A stretch of 64,000 nt of DNA from Micrasema longulum (Eukaryota; Arthropoda; Insecta; Trichoptera; Brachycentridae), in NCBI GenBank assembly GCA_022494885.1, contig JAGVSM010001264.1, positions 124,001 to 188,000 on the forward strand, in the 5' to 3' direction. The notes under the pieces were generated by a model. The model searched no databases, was not told where the DNA came from, and saw nothing but the letters and a program-made list of their open reading frames with translations. Shown in pieces: positions 49,776 to 60,485 of this stretch; the first letter of the stretch is position 1; every line of letters begins with the position of its first letter. The position numbers were made by a program, and so were the translations under genes.

Positions 49776-49897
49776 GGTTGCTTGAAGGTGTAAGGAATTT
49801 ATTTAATATAATATTTAATTTTTCGATTGATCGGTAGTTACTTAATTTACAACCAAAATAATTCGGATCCTGATTTACGCTAACAAGTCTGATTGTC

Positions 49898-50050
49898 GGC
49901 CTAGTGATGTAATGATCAGCATGTTCGCCTACCATGCAAGAGGTCTCGAGTTCGATTCCCGACATGGTTGATATGAAATATTTACTTAAAAGGGTGTTTT
50001 CACACTTGCCCTATGCACCATTAGGCGCGGAAAGGGAATGATGATGATGA
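49898..50050 (+). mobile_element. SINE-B copy (body shortened)
   Basis: Head with TTCGCCTACCATGCAAGAGG and B box GAGTTCGATTCCCG, then TGAAATATTTACTTAAAAGG, then directly the 3' end CCTATGCACCATTAGGCGCG and GAAAGGGAATGATGATGATG. The middle part present in the 62525 copy is deleted. The ATG repeats form the tail. Confidence 0.75.
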
Positions 50051-50285
50051 GTCTGATTATTCCGGATAGGGTTGCCTGGAAACCATAATTAGTCTTGAGA
50101 TGCCCGAGGAAGAGAATTTCATTATTTCCGAGTCTACGAAAGAACATTGAGGTATTTGTTGGAGAATAGTAGGGACATCAAATAAACCATGAAGTATTTT
50201 AAAGGTGCAAATTAAATCTGCATTAAATCGGCGTTTCGAAAGACTCGAGAGATGAAGAAAAAGTTTTATATCGGCATAGTTTAGT

Positions 50286-50348
50286 TATATATATATAGTT
50301 GGATAATTTATAAAGCGCCATTTTTGTGAAAATCACCTCAAGGGCGCT
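50286..50348 (-). repeat. 48-bp hairpin module plus AT microsatellite (right member)
   Basis: The inverse of the module at 44499: TATATATATATAG, GGATAATTTATAAAGCGCCA and AAATCACCTCAAGGGCGCT. Two mismatches relative to the left member over 48 bases. Confidence 0.65.
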
Positions 50349-50722
50349 GTACAATTAATAAATATCCCAGTACGTCTTGCAGCTGCAGAGCGCATGGACG
50401 GTTGGGATTCTAGTTCCTCGTTTTCAATTAAGATCAATAAAAAATTATATTAGATAGGAGCTAGATTACAGGACGTCTTGCAGCTACAGAGCGCATAGAC
50501 AGTTAGAAATTTAGCCCCCATTTACACATTTTAAAAATTGACAAATAAATTTAGTGTATTACAAAATAATAATAATATGAATAGTGAAAAGGAGTAAAAT
50601 TACAACACGCCTTGCTGCTACTAAGCGCTTATGTCTTGCGATTCCTAATTTGTAAGCGATCATTTGTTCAAATAAAAATAGTGAAAACAATTTCAAGGTT
50701 TAAACATGTGAGAAATCTTCTG

Positions 50723-50905
50723 CCCTCGCGGTGAAGTGCTAAGCGTATTGGGCTACCGTGTATAATATTTCAAGTTCGATTCCCAATTTTGACTAAATTA
50801 AATATTTGTTTATTTGCTACTCTGGGCTGATACTTGAATCGTAGGACTGATCATGATCACCTCACCTTCGGGTCATCAACATAAGTTTACTGCAATTTAT
50901 TTAGT
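50723..50905 (+). mobile_element. SINE-B copy (diverged head)
   Basis: CTCGCGGTGAAGTGCTAAGC stands for the A-box region and CAAGTTCGATTCCC for the B box. The body ACTTGAATCGTAGGACTGAT and CACCTCACCTTCGGG matches the middle of SINE-B. No insertion is present at the head-body joint. Confidence 0.6.
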
Positions 50906-51419
50906 ACAATTAGGTGCGGATGAGGGTTTGGAGTTTAGAGGAAGAAGGTAATAAATGATTATAGGAGAAATTCTGCAGTATTAACCTACTATCGATGGTC
51001 ACAGGTCACACATACAACATACTGAGCTGACATATTGACGACTTTCTAATAATTTCCTATTTAGATTTTACGAGATATTCCACATACATTCTTGTTTGCA
51101 GAAATATGAAGTTTTCGAGCGTAATTTACAGCAAGAAAAATCTATACCTATTACCTACAATCAAATCAAATTCCTGTTAAATCTACAGTAAGTGACGTTC
51201 TCAATTTTGATTTAAAAAATGAAAGTGCCCTAGCGAAAAAATAACACATACTAATTAACAGATTATTTATTTAACAATGTGGAGTAATCAAACAGTCAGC
51301 GAACTCAAGTTTCATCAAAGTTTATGTTCTTTTAATTGTGTTCATGTTATTATCATATCAACATTTTTAATCGGTCAACTATATTTTGAAAATCCCTCTC
51401 CTTCACTCTATTTCCTCAC

Positions 51420-51600
51420 CTCTTAACCTTTTTACGTGCTCTTTTTTTCTCTTGTCTTATATATAATTTTTTTTTCTCTTTACTGTGTAACATATTCTGT
51501 CATGATATTTGTGAAAACTTTAACTGGATGTATGTACTATTTTTATATTTTATATTCTTATACAACAATTGTTGTTTTGCCTAAATAAATAAATAAAATA
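51420..51600 (+). mobile_element. LINE 3'UTR fragment
   Basis: TATTCTGTCATGATATTTGT, GAAAACTTTAACTGGATGTA and a TTTTGCCTAAATAAATAAAT tail resemble the 3'UTR of the nested LINE at 32425-32895. No coding part remains. Confidence 0.45.
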
Positions 51601-51721
51601 AAAATCTAAGCAAGAACTTTAAAGATAAGAATATTTTTTTTGATTCCTATTTTCTATATAAATTTAAAAAATACTTGTGCGTATCGTTAAATAGCGGTTT
51701 TTTGAAAAAAAAATATTTGAT

Positions 51722-52245
51722 GTGGTCAAATGGCCAGCGCGTTTGCCCACCGTGTAAGAGGTCTCGGGTTCGATTCCCAACATGGCTGTCATTCAACATA
51801 CATTGCAACAATACCAACAAATCAATGATTAATGATTTTTGCTATTTCGAATATACCGCGTAATCTTTATTTTTATTATTTTTCTACCTAAGTATGTTAA
51901 GTATTAAAATTCTAAAGTTATTATATATAATATTTATAAAACAACTGTGTAATATGTATAGATATATTGTTTATTTATTATTTCATAATTTTGTAATAGA
52001 ACACTGTATGTTAATTGTATTTATGATTATGTTTATAAATTGGCATTTGTGCTGTGTATACACTAATAAATAAATAAATAAAACTATTTACATTAAAAAA
52101 TCCCTGGCCTGGCACCTAAAGCATCAGACTGATCATCTTACCTCCACGTAACAAAACATATTAAGATACGCTGTATGTCGATGTACCAATGCACTTTTCT
52201 ATTGCATGTACTTACGGTTGCGGAAAGGGGATGGTGATAATCAAA
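51722..52245 (+). mobile_element. SINE-B split by a LINE 3' end
   Basis: The head 51722-51800 reads GTGGTCAAATGGCCAGCGCG and GGGTTCGATTCCCAACATGG. Foreign DNA follows, ending AATAAATAAATAAAAC at ~52083. The SINE body resumes at ~52100 with TCCCTGGCCTGGCACCTAAA, GACTGATCATCTTACCTCCA and ATTAAGATACGCTG, finishing GGAAAGGGGATGGTGATAAT. Confidence 0.65.
51840..52085 (+). mobile_element. LINE 3' end inside SINE-B
   Basis: AT-rich 3'UTR-like text ending TGTATACACTAATAAATAAA. It interrupts the SINE-B between head and body; the left border cannot be fixed. A different LINE tail occupies the same SINE position at ~47860-48040. Confidence 0.4.
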
Positions 52246-52934
52246 TGATTACATCGATAAACATAACGTCAACACATTTTCTTCATAAGAATAAATATAT
52301 GATATATAAAATGATATAATAAAATGATTGTTTTTAAACGTGCGCGGGAGAAAACTTTAGAGTGCAAATCATAACGTAGGATGAGTACCTTCCTACTATA
52401 TACGAGTAAGGTAGACAGGCAGTTGAAGTATTACATAAATCGGTTTTTATTGCTTTTTAATAGACAGAAAGTAAAGTTCACAATCATTGTGTGATTACAA
52501 CAAAATCTAAAGCTTTCGCTTACGACAATTACCCGAACATCAACACATAATAACACACATTACTTGTGCGTACTGAAATTTTATAAACATATTTAAGTAA
52601 TACTATTATAGAAAGTTCCATTATTGAGTAATTATTTTTTGGAAAAACTTTACTTTTCAGGCGTCCAAATTGACAATAATTAAGTTCACCGGGATAGTCA
52701 AGTAGTAGATGAAAACGGAGCAATAAACAAATATTGAAACCTAAAAAATAAGACTTTTTAAAAAGGCCTTTTAGCAAACAAATAATGAAATGACTAATTA
52801 TTACACAAATCTAAATGATTTATTTATACAACTCTCTGTTCATTCACGTTTTACTTTATTCTTAATGATTTTGAATAAGATTCCATTTTAAAATAAATAT
52901 ACCGCCTAAAAGATCTCGCGAAAGCGATTTAACA

Positions 52935-53177
52935 GGGCCCGTATTACAATGGGAAGTTGACATTTATCATAATTTTTTTCTACAAAGTAAAATTAAGTTT
53001 TCTGTATGAAAAATAGAATATGCATACATTTTTTTTATAAACATATTCAATTACAGGTAACCGACGAAGATATTTTAAACTTTCATACAAATAAATACAT
53101 TTTTGTACATGAATATCGATTTTACCTTCTACCGTCTCGATATGCATCGATGAAGATAGCGTTTGTGATCGCGGCCC
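52935..53177. mobile_element. MITE-D copy, right end degenerate
   Basis: Starts GGGCCCGTATTACAATGGGA and shares the interior with 49531 (TACAAAGTAAAATTAAGTTT). The expected inverted right end is lost, replaced by GATCGCGGCCCAGG. It abuts the next MITE-D. Confidence 0.65.
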
Positions 53178-53178
53178 A

Positions 53179-53400
53179 GGGCCCCGATTACAATGGAAAG
53201 TTGACATTTATCTTTAATTTTATCTACAAAATAAAATTAAGTTTTCTGTATGAAAAGCAGAATATGCATTCAATTATAGGTTACTGACGAAGATATTTTA
53301 AATAATCATGCAAACATACCCATTTTCGTACACAAATATCGGTTTTTCTTTGTATACAGTCAAAGATAACTGTCAACTTCCCATTGTAATCGGGGCGCTG
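53179..53400. mobile_element. MITE-D copy adjacent to another
   Basis: The left end GGGCCCCGATTACAATGGAA and right end CTTCCCATTGTAATCGGGGC are inverses. Both neighbours read in the same orientation, so the pair looks like a tandem arrangement. Confidence 0.75.
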
Positions 53401-53495
53401 GTTATTCCAAATATGTAAAATTAAGCATCATTCGTCTTTTATTTAAATAATGAATTATTTAAATATTATTTTCAATATGACCAAGTGTTTGTAAC

Positions 53496-53761
53496 CAGTG
53501 GTGTAGTCGGGCCGGAGCGCACCGGAGCGGCGCTCCGGCACTTTTTATCTGAGCGGAGCGGCGCTCCGGCTCTGGCTAGGAGCAAATATTACGTTTCAAA
53601 AATATTTCTACTTAAGTCTTTTAAACAATTCAAAATAAAAACAAACGTATTTATTGTCGATAACTGGCAAAATTCAAAACATGTGTCCCCCCTCCCCCTC
53701 CCACTTCACCTTAGTGGTGGCGGTGCGCTCCGGTACTTTTTTATTCAGGACTACATCACTG
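53496..53761. mobile_element. hAT-like MITE, 8-bp target duplication
   Basis: The left end CAGTGGTGTAGTCGGGCCGG and the right end GACTACATCACTG form short inverted termini starting CAGTGrTGTAGT. GGAGCGCACCGG near the left pairs with GGTGCGCTCCGG near the right. The flanks TTTGTAAC (53488-53495) and TTTGTAGC (53762-53769) match in 7 of 8 bases. The left half repeats GAGCGGCGCTCCGGC twice. Confidence 0.75.
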
Positions 53762-53807
53762 TTTGTAGCCAAGGCTGGATTTTACTCTCTAGGTATTTAT
53801 TAAGGTT

Positions 53808-53935
53808 TAAATTTATTGCAACATAGAAGGTAAAGTAGTCACTAAAACCAGCCAATGACAGGTCATTAAGGCCCTAATGGCTAGATGTCCATAGTCTTCT
53901 TAAAAATGGTTTCGTCTTCTGTTGCAATAAATTTG
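53808..53935 (+). mobile_element. MITE-A, short copy
   Basis: AAATTTATTGCAACATAGAA at the left and TGTTGCAATAAATTTGAA at the right are the family terminal repeats. The centre keeps AAACCAGCCAATGACAGGTC. The GTGGCCAC core and inner arms are deleted. Confidence 0.7.
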
Positions 53936-54087
53936 AATATTGTTTATGAGTCGTTTTTCTATCTTGATTCCAGTATCATTTTCAATATAACATCGCATAT
54001 GACACGGGTCCGTGAGTACTTAAATACGCACGTTTCGTCCCTGGGATACGGGGGGACTAGGCAGTAACGACTCGACCGATTGTGGTC

Positions 54088-54110
54088 AGCAGCAGCAGCA
54101 ACAGCAGCAG
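54088..54110 (+). repeat. CAG microsatellite
   Basis: Imperfect (CAG)n with one CAA unit. Non-coding context. Confidence 0.8.
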
Positions 54111-57100
54111 ATTATAATGTTGGCAAGATATCAAGGAGTGTGCATTAGGAGCGCGGCCGCCAAATCACACTCAGGAGACAGACAACAAACATTACTATAA
54201 ACAGCCATTTGGCAGCATTTTACCCTATAAAACTATAAATACACCGCGATATAACTGAAATGGACAAATTACAAACATTCGTTGTTTTTAGGCGACCAAA
54301 ATATTTAGGATCTGTCGCACAATCGACTATCATTAAAATTATTCGGTTGAGTTGATTAACCAAACAATAACTTATTCATTAAATTATGGGTTAATTGTGT
54401 TGATGGTTGATTGGTGAAATTTTATTTAAACAATTTTTTTTTAAATGGGTTGATGACCATTAAAATTGTTATAAGGTCTTTATATCATTTTATGTATTTT
54501 TCCATGTATTCTCTAATGTACTTTCCGATGTTTCTCTATTATATTATTTGAATAAATATTAAACCTAAAAATTAAAATTATGTAAAATTACAATGCAAAA
54601 ATATTATTCCGTAATTTTATAATCAGTGCAGCGGACCATCTACAATCTTAAAACTATACCCCTAATGTAAGGCCTTCGCAGTGTGTTAAATAACTCCATT
54701 ATCGAATACTATGATAATACTTAACTTTACAATTTTTCTCTTTTCTTTTGTTTATTATTTGTATTTGTACGGTGTAAATAATTTCGAATTGCAATAATCA
54801 ATGTTAAGTATAAAGGGATCACGCGTAATAGTTTTTTTATATATGAAACGCCTCACAAAACATATTTTCATTTGAAAAGGTTGAATTCAAATCCATTTTT
54901 TGAAAATACTTTTTTGAAGATTGTACCTAAATATTAAGTGTGTCATATTTATAAATCATTATATTTAATTCTCTTTTGTTTGGTTTGTATGTATAAGCAA
55001 TACGCACACGACTAAAAGTGTGTACAATAAAAGTGTGTTTTGTGCTCCTCAACAGGCTTACCTTTATTGCTGTACAGATTATTCAGGAGAAAAAAATTAT
55101 TTGTATTTGTTTTAAGTTCGGAGGAAAACGAGGCGTAACATAATTGAATTTTTATGTTTTAAACTCTTCTTCTTTTACTCTCGGTTTTATCGGTATTCTT
55201 TTTAACATGACTCCGTTTCGACGAATGTCCGAGACAGAGATGTTTATTTTAAAAGGTAAGCAGTATAGCGTATTTCCAGAACCTTTCGCCCTCAATTTTA
55301 AATTATACAAAAAGCGGACTCAGGATTGCTTTATAAAAAAGGATCGAAGAAGAGCGAACGTGTCTCGAAGTCACGACTGAGAAAAAGAGATGCATATAGT
55401 ATTGAAAACCCTCGAACAAAGTGAGGAGTGCGTACATAATAAAAATATTTTCGAAAACAACGGCCATTTGCGTATTCATTTTGTAAAAAAATCTGCAATA
55501 CGATTTCACTATCGTACGGATATTGGCTCAAGCGCCGTGGTCCGAGTATTGGTAAACAAGACTACTAAGATAAGCACGTGGTCGATGTCGATCTGTCACA
55601 CTGCCGAAGGGTTATCACTGCCGCTGGGTTCACGATAAACAAAGCGACCTTAGGCCCCATACAACGCTGGAATGCATAACAGTACGATAATGTTATCGGA
55701 GATATGCACTGCTAGGCACCAGTACTTATCTCTCGACGTTTTGGATACTAACGGTACTGTACTTCATGAAAATATTCAAAAGGGTACAATTTATTGTAAT
55801 AATATGAAATGGTATCGACGGGTATACCTACCAGGGCATATAGAATTCCAAAAAAGAAAAGTATTTTTGTGAAATAAATACAATAAAAAAAAGCCAAAAA
55901 AGTTTAGTATTCCACTGCAGTGAGGTATTGAAAGTAACCACAGTGCAATACGCAAGTAATTTCAACAGAAAATATATAATAAATCAGAAAACATTTGAGA
56001 AAAAATATTTAAATAGAACGTGAATATTTGCTTTATTTTGTTTTAATTTTTTTTTTTTTTTGTTAATTAAGTTTTTTTTTGACAAAGTAAGTATAACGTT
56101 ATAAATATTTTGTACATATATAGTTAATTATAACGGTTCTACCTATCTAATAAAGTGAAAACTCGTGTTTAGTTAGGGAGTTCGTTTGCATATTTTTTTT
56201 TATATGTATACTCGTATATATATGTATGTATTACATTTTATTTTTCTATATGGAACAGATTCATAAATTAGTTATTATATTCTAAAATATGCACAATTTT
56301 CCACGGTATGGAGTTCAAGATAGGGTGGGTCTCATGTGTGTTTTTTTATTTAGATTAAAATGTTTTCATATTTGCTATTGATTTTAAGCTTTCCGAAAGA
56401 TTATTATGATTTTTTTCCCCAACATACGAATAATGATTTAAAGCCGCAGTTGTGTTGCATTTGTTTAAAGGTAAATTATTCGGAAATCTTGTATTCGTTG
56501 TACTCAATAATAACACAATATGGATATACTTTTATGGAATACAAAGACATAGTTCATAGTAACGCAAACAGGAACGAACCATGCCTGTGAACTTATCCCG
56601 ACTCGCTAGAAAATCGTTGAGTCAGGACACTTGTAATGCATTCATAAACATACATATCGTAAGCATACAAGGAAAACTGGCCAAATCCTATATATTATTT
56701 GTTGGCAAATCAATATTTATGTTTTTACATATTCACAAACGAATAGTTTTGCTATTTAATACATTTAAAATTTATTTTGCTTTACATAGACAAAGAATTA
56801 GCTATGTTTTACGTTAGTATGAAAGTGTTTTGATTTTGTCAATATTTCCTGTAGCAACTTAGAGCTAACTTGATCAATATACCATTTTGAGAAAACTTTG
56901 AGATATAAGTGGACATGGTCGTTTATTCGGTAAAATATAACATCTAACACTAAAACTAAATGAAAGTATCTTAAAATTGCAAAAAAAAGACTTTGCCAGT
57001 TTTCACACACATATAATTGGGCATCTCCATAGTACTATAAATTAAATTATTTAAATAATAATTTTTAAAGATGATTTTTAATGATTTAAGCGGCATTTAT

Positions 57101-57408
57101 TTTATAATTTTTTTTAAAGGTAATTAAAAAAGGGCGATGAAAGATCGAAGAAATATGTTCTTTAAGACTTTTTTTTCAGCTAAAAGGGGAGTCAATTTGA
57201 ATAGTACCTCATAAAGAATACCAACAAGGGGATCGACAATACTATCCCGAATATACCTGAGCGAGCTGTGGGGATGATAATACATAATAAGGGTGAAGGA
57301 GCTCTCTAAGGGTTCTCGGTATGAACTTGCACAAGTAACTAAAGTAAATACACAGTAAACTACAGTTTAGATTTCTCGAATAATATTTCAGCTACGCCGC
57401 AGTCTTAC

Positions 57409-57569
57409 CTGTCTCTGGACAGGGTCGGGTGGCGAGCGAAGGTGGCTCTCGGAGGCAAGGAGGCCGGCATGCCCTGTCTCGGGATCGAACTTGGAGCCGC
57501 GGTTTGGGTCTGCGAACCTCCAGCGTCGTAACAATAAAACGGCACGTCTAAATTCACAAAAACATCCAT
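57409..57569 (-). CDS. ssh: Slingshot phosphatase, coding exon 1 (start exon)
   Basis: This is the first coding exon of slingshot, the phosphatase that activates cofilin by removing its inhibitory N-terminal phosphate and so controls actin turnover in the cytoplasm. ATG lies at 57567-57569 and an in-frame TAA lies just upstream at 57600-57602, with no other ATG between. The exon encodes 53 residues beginning MDVFVNLDVPFYCYDAGG and ending HPTLSRD, then two bases (AG). The donor reads CAG|GTAAGA. Phase 2 joins exon 2 exactly, giving the junction RD-S-LSECYF. The junction residues fit the slingshot N-terminus; the first ~45 residues are low-constraint (Q, T, P, S rich) and I cannot match them to a domain. 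An internal Met at residue 34 could be an alternative start. The extent of the 5'UTR on the same exon is unknown. Confidence 0.8.
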
Positions 57570-58170
57570 CACTCCACTTTCATTATTGCACTCGATGTAT
57601 TATCGACACATCACAAAATAAATACATTGTAAAAATCTGTCAAAACCGCGTTTTAAAAAAAAGAACGTGGAAAAAATGAACATCGCCTAGAATAGCGTGT
57701 GACGTTTGGTTTTAAATTCGAACGTCAACCACCGAAACGTCAAAATACGAGAGGCGTTCAACAAAACAAACTGGGACCGAGTGTAACGTGTCCGGTGATG
57801 GGCGAGGAAATACTTTTGTTATTAGTTTTACTGGGTTAAGTCATTAGTCGCGTGCGATACCCGGATTGTAGAATCGCGACGGTGACAGCGCGCTGCACAC
57901 TGCCGCATGCCGAGCGCTCGAGCGCGGGTCTCGCACTGAACGCCGAACGGCCGCACGATGCACAATAGTAGGTACGCGGTAAAGCGGTACAGCGCCGAGC
58001 GAGTTCAGCCGACAGGCCCACGGGCTGCGAGCGGACGAACTGAGCGGGCGCGGTGGACGCCGCGTCTCCGGAGTCCGGAGGGGCGACCGGGGCGATGACG
58101 GCGACTGATGACGCTCGCCAGGCGACACGAGACGAGGCGACCCGAGGACGATAGCCCGAGGAAGCCGATG
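57570..58170 (-). promoter_or_regulatory. CpG-rich 5' region, probable ssh promoter and 5'UTR
   Basis: Immediately upstream of the ssh start codon, bases about 57840-58170 are markedly GC- and CpG-rich in an otherwise AT-rich window. Minus-strand copies of the arthropod initiator core TCAGT occur at 57935-57939 and 58039-58043. The position at the 5' end of the gene makes a promoter or first exon likely. Both strands have short open frames here, but none has recognisable protein features. The transcription start and any untranslated intron cannot be fixed from sequence alone. Confidence 0.5.
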
Positions 58171-58510
58171 CCTTACTGCTACTGCTTGGTGGTTGCAGAT
58201 TATTTTTACGATGATTTGATACTTAATGTTGACAGATACAATTATATTATTGATGAATAGACATCAACATTGTGGAATAACATGAATCAATTTATTAAAC
58301 AAAAAACTGTGTTATGAGACCACAAGAATTTACTTTGGAGCACTATTAAATAATTTCGGGAAGCGCAGATCTTTCCATCTACAGGTGTATGCCATTCCAT
58401 GACAAATTGTTTTCTACGGGAAATTTGATATTATTTAAAGAATTCCAGTGTACAATGTACAGCATGAGAAAACAAACCTCTACCTTTATATTACCCAGAA
58501 GGACCAATGA

Positions 58511-58625
58511 CACTGGTGAAGTACACCACAAATCATTTTTATTTTTGTGTTCTCATCGGGAATCGAACTCGGAACCTTCCGCGCGTGAGTCAAGCGTCTT
58601 AGCCATTACACCACGGAGGCCGCCA
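58511..58625 (-). mobile_element. SINE-A copy upstream of ssh promoter
   Basis: Minus strand: GGCGGCCTCCGTGGTGTAAT head, CGCTTGACTCACGCGCGGAA, GGTTCCGAGTTCGATTCCCG B box and GTGTACTTCACCAGTGTCAT body. The head is the best preserved of the family; the tail is short. Confidence 0.8.
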
Positions 58626-59544
58626 ATAATAACTTCCCGCATTAAAATGGTTAAATTAGCTTCGTAAAACACGAGATTTAAAAATATATGTATATATATT
58701 ATGAGTACTTTTATCAATATGTTCGAAGTTGTATTATTTGTATGAATATGATTATGGAAAACGACGCATGTTTCGATGTTTACACCGTGCTTACCAATGG
58801 CGGCGTATTGAAGAGTCTAAACACGTGTAATAAACAATCAACGTAATGTACAATCCTCCTTAGAACAAGTTTCCCTAGTGAGGAGGACACTTAAATTAAT
58901 TTTGTATAAAAAATATTTCATATAGTATATAAGTATAAGAATAAAAAAAATGTAGGCCATGGGCACCAACATATTAATGTTCATAATAACGTTTAAAAAA
59001 AATATCAATAAAAAAACACGTGCGGAATTCGTAACAAAGGAGTCCTATTAAAGAATGAGTAAAAAATAACTTAATGTTCTATGGCCAAAAACAGTTTGTC
59101 TAGTTTTAAAGATCGTATCCATCTCACTTTACACTTCTTCCATCTTTACAAGAACAATATGACAAAAAGTGTGTCGATGTAATAATATATTTAGTAATCA
59201 CTGTTAAAATAAAGTAGGATAGAATTCATTAGTTCTATATACCGTGATAAAGAAATTTGTGTAGCTTTGTAACTGGTCAATAGAAAAATTTAAAAAATAA
59301 GTGATAAAAAAAAGCTGTTTTATACTTTAATAAAAAATCCCCTCCTATACTTTCATATTCCCTTGACAAAGTTTCGTCTCTGATGAGATATTATACATAA
59401 TCAATTATTTTAGACTAAAAAAAAAAACACTGCAGACAGATGCATGTAATATAATAATTACCGTTAATAATGGCGAAATTCCAGTTCTCTGTTCACCTGT
59501 CGGTGAATGCATTATTTACGTACACTGTGTGCTGTTCGCCGTCG

Positions 59545-59735
59545 GCCTCATGGTGCAATAGTAAGCACTTATGACTACCATGCAAGAGGTCCCGGATTCA
59601 AGTTAAAACAAAGTCGACATAAAATAACAACATTTTTAATTAGATTCTAATTTAGCCCTGAGGTATAAGACCAAGCATCTTGCTACCAAGTAATACACCA
59701 TCGATACAAACCTTTTATGCCGCGGAAAGATACCT
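59545..59735 (+). mobile_element. SINE-B copy (diverged)
   Basis: GGCCTCATGGTGCAATAGTA and CTACCATGCAAGAGGTCCCG form the head; the B box is weak (GGATTCAAG). The body GCCCTGAGGTATAAGACCAA and the end TTTTATGCCGCGGAAAG follow. Confidence 0.6.
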
Positions 59736-59974
59736 ACGGTATTTCCTATATTGGAAGGAGCAAACATTCGGAAAGTGATTTGTACAAATTAGAAAAAAAA
59801 AGGTTAGTATTAAATTGTATATTTCATATTTAAATCTATAAGAAACAACAACACTAATTCATTGAAAACACGATTTTTCTATGTAAAATATATCCTGAAA
59901 TTCATACATTCAAACAAATAGAGTTGTTAAAAACAAGGTTTTCTTCGTTTTTCACGATCGTGGCACGATTAAGT

Positions 59975-60150
59975 CCATTAAATACTTGAAGATGGACATG
60001 TCGAAAGTACGAATAATCGGCGTGCGTGCATAAGAAGATGTATGAATGAAGAAGAAAGCGAGGTCTGTATGCCAAGATAGAGTGATATGGCGTTCTATCC
60101 TCTCTGCCTACCCCTACGGATAAACGGCATGCTGGTTTGTTGTTGTTGTT
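59975..60150 (+). mobile_element. RTE-type LINE 3' end
   Basis: The text corresponds to the end of the RTE ORF: ILEDGHVES-like text at 59982, NNRRACIRRCMNEEES, VWRSILSAYPYG, then a (GTT)n tail at ~60136-60150. Severely 5'-truncated. Confidence 0.75.
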
Positions 60151-60424
60151 ATATTTGTGTGACAAATCACTTTTTGAACGTTTGCTCCTCATAACTATTT
60201 TCGCATATAAATAAAACAGCGCATTAAACGGAGTCGTCAGCTAGCGGTGCCTGTTATTATTTTATTGATTTGATTGAAATTTTTTTAAATATTAAAAATT
60301 CTTTTACAAAAAATATTAATATATCTGTACCAGAATAAAATTTTGTTGATATAACACGTTTTTTTATATAAAATAATGGTTGACACCTCTTGCCTCAAAT
60401 TATATAAAACACGATAAATTGATT

Positions 60425-60485
60425 GGCCTCGCACCAGTCTGATGATGTCCGGTTATGACGGAACCCGGTCGCTGGCCAATATAAA
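60425..60485 (+). repeat. CCGGTT..AACCCGGTC module
   Basis: GCACCAGTCTGATGATGTCC, GGTTATGACGGAACCCGGTC and GCTGGCCAATATAAA resemble the interior of the hairpin element at 19138-19289. A short repeat of unknown class. Confidence 0.4.

Larger units (their letters stand above)
42833..57408. other. ssh intron 1, unassigned stretches
   Basis: A 14.6-kb intron. I see no supported gene in 43056-43599, 43900-44280, 44750-45689, 45920-47720, 48175-49520, 50050-50284, 50350-50720, 50910-51419, 52250-52930 or 53940-57408. Bases 46160-46260 form a small CpG-rich patch. Several adjacent plus-strand frames of 66-82 codons between 55144 and 56817 have no recognisable motifs and different frames. Bases 48541-48740 and 54640-54720 share scattered CTATACCCCTAA-type text. 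Confidence 0.5.

Noticed and set aside
55144..56817. Cluster of plus-strand open frames of 66-82 codons
   Set aside because: The frames differ, have no shared motif, no plausible splice-linked product and ordinary composition.
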